Source of the DNA: Planctomycetales bacterium
Lineage (GTDB): Bacteria; Planctomycetota; Planctomycetia; Pirellulales; Thermoguttaceae
NCBI GenBank assembly: GCA_007127495.1
Contig: SKZG01000140.1
Location: 1-10,291, forward strand
Length of the DNA stretch: 10,291 bases
Direction of reading: 5' to 3'
Shown: in pieces, positions 5,973-10,291 of the stretch
Layout: each line of letters begins with the position of its first letter
How positions within the stretch are numbered: the first letter of the stretch is position 1
Translations under genes and position numbers: made by a program
Notes under the pieces: generated by a model
What the model was told of the DNA's origin: nothing
What the model saw: only the letters and a program-made list of their open reading frames with translations
Databases searched by the model: none

Positions 5973-6518
5973 ACGCTGGTGCCGCTGTTTCTGGTCCGCG
6001 GTGCGCATGTCGCGCGCGATATTCCGGCGATCGTCGAGCAAGTTGCCCGGGAAAACTCCGGGCTTTCCGTCGAGGTTGCCCGGCACGTGGGCGACTGGCC
6101 GGAATTGATCGAATTGGCGGTGAGTCGAACCCGTGAGGCCATGGCCCGTTGCGGCGCAGTGGCAGCCCACACGGCGTTGCTGCTTATCGCGCACGGTAGC
6201 CGTTGCGAGACGGCACTCGACGAAACCCGGCGATTCTCTCAGGCCCTTGCCTCGCGGTTGGGAATTGAGCGTGCAATCACCGCGTTTGCCGCCATAGGGG
6301 AGCCCCACCTGGACCGTGTCCTACCGAGCATCGAACGGCTACCAGTGCAGTACATTGCCGTTTATCCACATTTTCTATTCCCGGGCCGACGGGTCGACAC
6401 CGTGCGTCGGATGACCGAAACCTGGCGACGCGTTCTGTCGGACCGACAGTGGTGCATTGCCGAGCCGGCCGGCCCAGCCCTCGAACTCGCTGCGGCCGTC
6501 GCTCGGGCCGCTAGCTAA
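5946..6518 (+). CDS. Remainder of CbiX/SirB-type sirohydrochlorin chelatase (downstream of the TGA)
   Basis: CbiX/SirB enzymes insert cobalt or iron into sirohydrochlorin to make cobalt-sirohydrochlorin or siroheme. This part completes the first chelatase domain (residues 1-70 from 5946): LVPLFLVRGAHVARDIP (11-27) carries the second metal-binding His21. A second, related domain follows (about 76-190): LLLIAHGSR (78-86) and YPHFLFPGRRVDTV (140-153), where the position of the second His appears as Arg. The two-domain arrangement matches long CbiX proteins. Taken alone, the segment could start only at the TTG right after the TGA, with no Shine-Dalgarno, and would lack the first half of domain one. 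It is therefore best read as the severed C-terminal half of the cobA-cbiX fusion, made either by readthrough or not at all. It ends in TAA overlapping the convergent gene. Confidence 0.65.
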   Translation: MATRGVRQATLVPLFLVRGAHVARDIPAIVEQVARENSGLSVEVARHVGDWPELIELAVSRTREAMARCGAVAAHTALLLIAHGSRCETALDETRRFSQALASRLGIERAITAFAAIGEPHLDRVLPSIERLPVQYIAVYPHFLFPGRRVDTVRRMTETWRRVLSDRQWCIAEPAGPALELAAAVARAAS

Positions 6519-8418
6519 CCGAATCGACACTAGGCAACAGGGCCTCGTAGTCGGCGGCGTCACCGCCGTCCATGCAACATTCAACAACCCGCTGGCCGAG
6601 GGTATCGAGCCCCGTCTGAAGGAAGCCGCGAAGTTCTCGAAGAAAAAACTCGCGGAGTGCTAAGGCACCGTGGTCGTATCCTTCCGTGCCCACTTCCGCC
6701 TGCTCGTCAACGCGCAGCAGCCACGTGGGAAGGATGGTCCCCTCAACCTGCATGGTTTGGAGCGTGTACCCCAGCAAGTTGCAGCGGGCGGGCTGAAGCT
6801 TACCCGGCGGAAATTTGGCTGTCCCGCGCCGGCCGAGGTATTCGCGGGCGATCCATTCGGGCATGAAACCGACCCGCCACGCACCCACATGCTGGTTTGG
6901 AGTCAGGCAGTAGCGGACCTTTGGTGTTTGTTGTATCTGCCTCAGTAGCAGGTTCGCGTGGTCGATGATGCGGCCGGTGGCGAACGGCCAGTAGGAGCCG
7001 ACGCCTTCGCTGGTCAGTCCGCCGCCTTCCGTAATGCTAGGGTTTGCGTGTCCTCGTGGAGCTACAAGCCGCCATAGCCATGCCAACGCCGGAGGCAGGA
7101 TGTGCAGGTAACCAATGATGCCGTATGTGGGGTGCTCGGCCGTACATGGCGGCGTACGGACGCCAAAGTTCCGGATCATGACCTCCACCGTGTCATGGAC
7201 CGCGTTCGGTACATAGCGTCGCGGCAGGATGACTCGCGGGTTCGGACAGGGGACGCCGGGTTCGTCCTCGATGTGTTCCCAAATCAGGCATGTGGCCTCC
7301 GGCATTCCCTGCAAGTTCAGAAAAATCAGCGGGGCAGGAGGATGCACGGTAAGCTCTTCCAGATGCGGATCCGTGCCGTAGTGCCGGATGTGGTCAAGGC
7401 GCACAAACCAGGCTTGCTCCGCGTCGTAGGCGCGCAGGTATCCGCCCCGATCCTGCACCTCCGGGTGGCACATGGCCATGTCGTCGGTCACCGGCCAAAG
7501 GGCGCAGGCTTGGTTTAACACCAGTCGGCGCTCTGCGCCGGTTAGCACATTCTTCCCGAGCAACAGCCGACCATCCTCTTGACGGTGAACATATTCGAGC
7601 ATTTCGCTCTTGCCCGAACCACTAGCTCCCTCATGCATGATGGTGGTAACATTGTCGTAGGGCGTGACAACCTGGACAGTCGAGGCATGGAGCGTGAGCC
7701 ACTTTTCGTCCTCCCCAATGGCAAGTAGTACGCCATACACCCCTTTCTTCGCGCTGGGGCCAGGATACAGGTTGTACGAGAATACCTCGTGGACCTGTTC
7801 GGTCCGGTTATGCACGACCACTTGCTTGCCTGCGAAGTGGGTATGGCGAAACGGGGGGGCGACATAGACAGCGGCTCGCACCCGGAAGCCTTCGGGCACT
7901 TGCTCCGGCGGCAGCATCTCCTGGAGGTCGGCCAATCCGCCGATGAAGAACCCCGCATTCTTCGGCGCGATCAGCAGTGCGCCGTGCCCAGTACGCGGAT
8001 CGAACCCCCCCAAAATGAAGGCAAAGACGGCCAAATCCTGATCCTTCAGCCACTGAAAGGTCTCGTCGCGAACTGCGTCGAATGGGCTGGCGAACCGGCT
8101 CTCGTACGACTGCTTGTCGGTGGGCCGTGCGTCGCCGATCACGGAGCACTCCGGATCCCGTCGCCGCATGTAGGGCTCTATGTAGTTGACGGCCAAGCCA
8201 TTGCGGCACTTGGCCACAGTGGCCTCCACGACGCGTCCGTGGCCGGGCACGTCGTAGGCGACTTCGAAGTTACCGCCCTCCTGCCCACCCATGGCCAGGG
8301 AGAGCACCTCTTCACGGCTTTGCGGGAAGTAAAGCGACTTGCAGTTTTGCAGCAAGTCGATGATCTGTTCCGGCAGGTCAGCATCCCGCCAGTTCCGTGA
8401 AATGTCCACAGTCCGCAT
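6511..8418 (-). CDS. DUF4914-type protein with HprK/PEPCK-like P-loop
   Basis: This 635-residue, probably cytosolic protein resembles the DUF4914 family, whose function is not established. The clearest motif is a Walker A loop, EGASGSGKSEMLEY (263-276), with Lys270 and Ser271. The form GxSGxGKSE is that of HPr kinase and, more loosely, phosphoenolpyruvate carboxykinase, suggesting a nucleotide-binding PEPCK-like fold. PVTDDMAM (309-316) follows at a spacing where those enzymes place metal-binding aspartates. No membrane span or signal peptide is seen. Full length and intact motifs indicate a working gene; a phosphotransfer or kinase role is inference. The start ATG 8418 lacks a Shine-Dalgarno. 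Its TAG stop overlaps the TAA of the chelatase gene (6511-6518, CTAGCTAA), so the two genes converge with no room for a terminator. The family assignment is from memory of its pattern. Confidence 0.8.
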   Translation of the reverse strand: MRTVDISRNWRDADLPEQIIDLLQNCKSLYFPQSREEVLSLAMGGQEGGNFEVAYDVPGHGRVVEATVAKCRNGLAVNYIEPYMRRRDPECSVIGDARPTDKQSYESRFASPFDAVRDETFQWLKDQDLAVFAFILGGFDPRTGHGALLIAPKNAGFFIGGLADLQEMLPPEQVPEGFRVRAAVYVAPPFRHTHFAGKQVVVHNRTEQVHEVFSYNLYPGPSAKKGVYGVLLAIGEDEKWLTLHASTVQVVTPYDNVTTIMHEGASGSGKSEMLEYVHRQEDGRLLLGKNVLTGAERRLVLNQACALWPVTDDMAMCHPEVQDRGGYLRAYDAEQAWFVRLDHIRHYGTDPHLEELTVHPPAPLIFLNLQGMPEATCLIWEHIEDEPGVPCPNPRVILPRRYVPNAVHDTVEVMIRNFGVRTPPCTAEHPTYGIIGYLHILPPALAWLWRLVAPRGHANPSITEGGGLTSEGVGSYWPFATGRIIDHANLLLRQIQQTPKVRYCLTPNQHVGAWRVGFMPEWIAREYLGRRGTAKFPPGKLQPARCNLLGYTLQTMQVEGTILPTWLLRVDEQAEVGTEGYDHGALALREFFLRELRGFLQTGLDTLGQRVVECCMDGGDAADYEALLPSVDSVS

Positions 8419-8763
8419 AGAAAGTCAGTTCCCAAGTAGGCAAAATTCGTTCAACCGAAGGTGGCCGTTTACGGGGAAAACTGGCCCCCGTCGAACGGTT
8501 GCGTTACGGCCAAAGTATACCTCCCAAAGCCCCGACGCGGAAGACCCTGGCAAGAAACCGAGAAATTGCCTTTTTTTGGTCATCTTTCGAGTGACACAAG
8601 ATAAATGTTACGAGCGCGACTTCAGCATGTCTTCGAGGGGCCAAGAAATGCCCCCATTTCGAGTTGCCCGCGCTGCGCAGTCCATTGCGTATTGACGCTT
8701 CATCGGGGCCGGAGCTATTATGCAGCCAAATTTGCGGCACCATAACCGTTCGCGGGTCGGTCT
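8419..8763. other. Divergent intergenic region
   Basis: This 345-bp spacer separates the DUF4914-type gene from the permease remnant. It contains a minus-strand TATACT (8514-8519) about 95 bp before the DUF4914 start, with a weak -35, and the plus-strand promoter at 8692-8721. A 5-bp stem (8549-8553 with 8566-8570) precedes a run of seven T at 8571-8577, but no plus-strand gene lies upstream for it to terminate. No convincing coding region is seen. Confidence 0.5.
8692..8721 (+). promoter_or_regulatory. Sigma70-type promoter before the permease remnant
   Basis: TTGACG (8692-8697) and TATTAT (8716-8721) are separated by 18 bp; each differs from consensus at one base. The start of transcription would be near 8728, about 36 nt before ATG 8764. 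The retained promoter can drive the shortened permease and probably the SDR gene 18 bp beyond it. Confidence 0.55.
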
Positions 8764-8895
8764 ATGTTTGAACGCCTGTTTAAACTACAAGAGCACGGTA
8801 CGGATTTCCGGACGGAATTGCTGGCCGGGGGGACGACCTTCTTGACCATGGCGTACATCGTCTTTCTCCAGCCGGCGATCCCGTCGTTTCTCATC

Positions 8896-9011
8896 GTCAT
8901 TGGGGCTCTTCCGTTTCTAGGTGCAGGCCTCTTCATTGTAGTAGGCACACGCCGTGTGCCGTCCCTGAAACAAAGGCTGTCTGCACCTAGAAACGGAAGA
9001 GCCGTCATTGG
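8896..9011. repeat. 8-bp target-site duplication flanking the miniature element
   Basis: GTCATTGG occurs at 8896-8903 and again at 9004-9011, directly abutting the two ends of the 100-bp inverted-repeat element. An exact 8-bp duplication is the expected footprint of an ISL3-family transposition. Confidence 0.85.
8904..9003. mobile_element. 100-bp MITE, ISL3-family-like
   Basis: The element has perfect 23-bp terminal inverted repeats at 8904-8926 and 8981-9003, beginning GGCTCTTCCGTTTCTAGG. Similarity resumes after a 3-bp offset (GCCT at 8927-8930 against AGGC at 8974-8977). GGCTCTTCC-type ends and 8-bp duplications are characteristic of ISL3-family insertion sequences, such as IS31831 of Corynebacterium. 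No transposase is encoded, so it must have moved in trans. The centre holds a perfect 8+1+8 palindrome, GGCACACGCCGTGTGCC (8944-8960). As RNA or single-stranded DNA the whole element folds into a long hairpin. It has no stop in the host frame, and element plus duplication total 108 bp, so the host frame is kept. Confidence 0.88.
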
Positions 9012-9195
9012 CGTCCTGCTCACATACTCCATCGGCGACGGTCTCGCGCTGGGCTTCATCGCCTATCCGGTGATCAAGCTCGCCGGTGGCCGGCGCCGGG
9101 AGGTATCTTGGCTGATGCTCCTCATGGCCGGAGTACTGGCAGCATATTTTGTGTCCCTGCGGAACCAAGTGGGCTGATACGCCCAAGGAAACATC

Positions 9196-10065
9196 ATGCA
9201 ATCGAACCCCGCTCCAACGGTGCTCATTACCGGGACGTCGACAGGTATTGGGGCCGCGTGCGCGCTCGAGTTGGCCCGCCGCGGTTGGCAGGTTTTCGCC
9301 GGAGTGCGCCAACCGGCTGATGCGGATCGGCTGCGAAGTCTTGCCGCAGAGCACGGCGGGGACATCCAAACGCTCCTGGTCGACGTGACCGAAGAGGCGG
9401 CCATCCAGGACGCGGCACTCCAGGTGACGCAGGTGGTCGGCGATGCGGGGCTTGACGCGCTGGTGAACAATGCGGGCATTGTCATTGCCGGCCCGCTGGA
9501 AATCCTGCCTCTGGAATCCTTTCGGCAGCAACTGGAGGTGAACCTGATGGGCACCTTGGCCATGACTCAGGCATTCCTTCCCCTGCTGCGCAAATCGAGC
9601 GGGCGCTTGGTGAACGTCAGCTCGGTCAACGGCGCCGTCGCGTCACCGTACTTGGGCGCTTATGCAGCGTCGAAGCACGCCCTGGAAGCTGTCAGCGATA
9701 GCCTGCGGGTTGAACTCCGTCACTGGGGGATCGATGTGGTGCTGATCGAGCCGGGACCAACGCAGACGCCCATCTGGCAAAAGTCGGAGGCAACGAGCGA
9801 TGCGATTGCGGCGAAGCTGGCGTCCGAATCGCTGGACATTTACGCTGATGATTCTGCCGCGATGCGAAAGGCCGTCGAAGGCTTGGCGGCCCGAGCCGTG
9901 CCTGTGGAACGTGTCGTGCGCGCCGTCGTCCAGGCCGTCTCAGCCCGCCGTCCGCGCACCCGCTATTACGTCACTTGGGAATCGCGGCTTGCGTTCAAGG
10001 CCTTGCGGATGCTTCCCGATCGCTTTCACGACTGGATCGTTCGCCGGGCCCTGGGGCTGCGGTAG
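9196..10065 (+). CDS. Short-chain dehydrogenase/reductase (classical SDR)
   Basis: This 289-residue cytosolic enzyme should oxidise or reduce an alcohol/ketone with NAD(P). The Rossmann fold is complete: the cofactor loop TGTSTGIG (12-19), Asp63 in LLVDVT, NNAG (91-94), Asn116 in EVNLMG, catalytic Ser143 (NVSSVNG) and YAASK (156-160), followed by EPGPTQTP (185-192). Arg38 after the second strand (FAGVRQP) suggests a preference for NADP. The C-terminal extension (about 195-289), with RYYVTWESRL and a basic end, recalls retinol/steroid-dehydrogenase-like SDRs; the substrate cannot be told. ATG 9196 is well placed behind AAGGAA (9185-9190). The gene is 18 bp from the permease remnant and is probably transcribed with it. 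All key residues are present, so it should be active. Confidence 0.93.
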   Translation: MQSNPAPTVLITGTSTGIGAACALELARRGWQVFAGVRQPADADRLRSLAAEHGGDIQTLLVDVTEEAAIQDAALQVTQVVGDAGLDALVNNAGIVIAGPLEILPLESFRQQLEVNLMGTLAMTQAFLPLLRKSSGRLVNVSSVNGAVASPYLGAYAASKHALEAVSDSLRVELRHWGIDVVLIEPGPTQTPIWQKSEATSDAIAAKLASESLDIYADDSAAMRKAVEGLAARAVPVERVVRAVVQAVSARRPRTRYYVTWESRLAFKALRMLPDRFHDWIVRRALGLR

Positions 10066-10188
10066 TCCGGGATGCCGAATTCAGCGCCCCCCCCGTCTTT
10101 CGCTCTACGTGGCGAATTAGTAGAGTAAGATCGTAATAGGTGGCACGGAGGTCGCCGTAAACTGAACGCATGTATACAGAGGCCCGCC

Positions 10189-10291
10189 GTGCCCATCGAC
10201 ATCCAGTGCAACGAGTGCAAGAAGCGGTTTCGTGTTCCCGACAAGTTCGCCGAACGCCGCATCAAGTGCCCAAATTGCGAAAAACCGATCG
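10189..10291 (+). CDS. Zinc-ribbon protein, N-terminal fragment (runs off the right edge)
   Basis: From GTG 10189 the frame reads MPIDIQCNECKKRFRVPDKF, continuing to IKCPNCEKPI at the window edge (34 codons). Two CxxC pairs, Cys7/Cys10 and Cys27/Cys30, form a zinc ribbon of the MJ0042-like type often seen at the N-terminus of long, otherwise unrelated bacterial proteins. AGAGG 7 bp upstream is a modest Shine-Dalgarno. The rest of the protein lies outside, so its role is open. Confidence 0.75.
   Translation, partial: MPIDIQCNECKKRFRVPDKFAERRIKCPNCEKPI

Larger units (their letters stand above)
8764..9177 (+). pseudogene. NCS2/AzgA-type purine permease remnant with internal deletion and MITE insertion
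   Basis: Residues 1-38 (MFERLFKLQEHGTDFRTELL onward to MAYIVFLQPA) match the N-terminus of AzgA-type xanthine/guanine/hypoxanthine permeases, which move purines across the inner membrane. Residues from about 84 (VLLTYSIGDGLALGFIAYPV, then a final hydrophobic stretch) match their C-terminus. The family is usually about 430-480 residues with 12-14 membrane spans; here some 330 residues of the middle are gone. Between the ends lie 36 residues encoded by a 100-bp mobile element plus its 8-bp duplication. Removing them joins SFLIVIG to VLLTYSIGDG in frame, so the deletion junction lies nearby, around IPSFL (39-43). The frame stays open to TGA 9175-9177. The 137-residue product cannot be a normal transporter. 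The SDR gene follows after 18 bp. Confidence 0.8.

Noticed and set aside
8549..8577. Stem plus seven T, terminator-like on the plus strand
   Set aside because: Stem of only 5 bp with a 12-nt loop, and no plus-strand gene ends upstream.
10103..10131. CTCTAC/GTAGAG inverted repeat and TAAGAT -10-like box before the zinc-ribbon gene
   Set aside because: 6-bp stem with 11-nt loop, no T-run and no -35; insufficient for a terminator or promoter call.

Overview
The window looks like chromosomal DNA from a GC-rich bacterium, most likely a planctomycete. This rests on the style of the genes: an ECF sigma factor followed by a long membrane-anchored anti-sigma protein with a Pro/Ala-rich linker, a DUF4914-type P-loop protein, GTG starts and weak Shine-Dalgarno signals. 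Taxonomy is inferred from these impressions; there is no rRNA or marker gene here.

Layout. Positions 1-163 hold the N-terminal end of an unrecognised minus-strand gene leaving the window. A 383-bp divergent spacer (164-546) carries palindromes, a REP-like repeat and promoter candidates. Next come an ECF sigma factor (547-1128) and its likely anti-sigma partner (1150-2730). Convergent to these is a minus-strand pair: a SlyD-like FKBP prolyl isomerase (2777-3205) and, upstream of it, an adenylylsulfate reductase CysH with an unusual N-terminal extension (3358-4344). A second copy of the REP-like repeat lies in the next spacer. Then follow, on the plus strand, an unknown protein (4573-5079) overlapping by one base a cobA-cbiX fusion gene (5079-6518). 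The fusion is interrupted by an in-frame TGA at 5943-5945. A DUF4914-type protein with an HprK/PEPCK-like P-loop (6511-8418, minus) overlaps the fusion tail to tail by 8 bp. After a 345-bp spacer come a drastically shortened NCS2/AzgA-type purine permease remnant (8764-9177), an SDR oxidoreductase (9196-10065) and the start of a zinc-ribbon protein (10189 to the edge).

How the genes work together. CysH reduces APS to sulfite. Siroheme, the cofactor of sulfite reductase, is made by uroporphyrinogen-III methylation (CobA) and metal insertion into sirohydrochlorin (CbiX/SirB). The divergent cysH and cobA-cbiX genes therefore form a sulfate-assimilation/siroheme neighbourhood. The cobA-cbiX gene, however, shows two possible lesions: a missing stretch of roughly ten residues in CobA, and the TGA inside the first CbiX domain.

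Most notable observations: (1) the in-frame TGA, flanked by a perfect 8-bp inverted repeat; (2) a 100-bp miniature ISL3-type element with 23-bp perfect terminal inverted repeats and an 8-bp target duplication, inserted in frame into the permease remnant; (3) an ECF-type promoter (TGAAAC-N17-CGTC) placed so that the sigma-factor mRNA could be leaderless and autoregulated; (4) a pair of 26-bp REP-like repeats. I found no CRISPR array, tRNA or rRNA.
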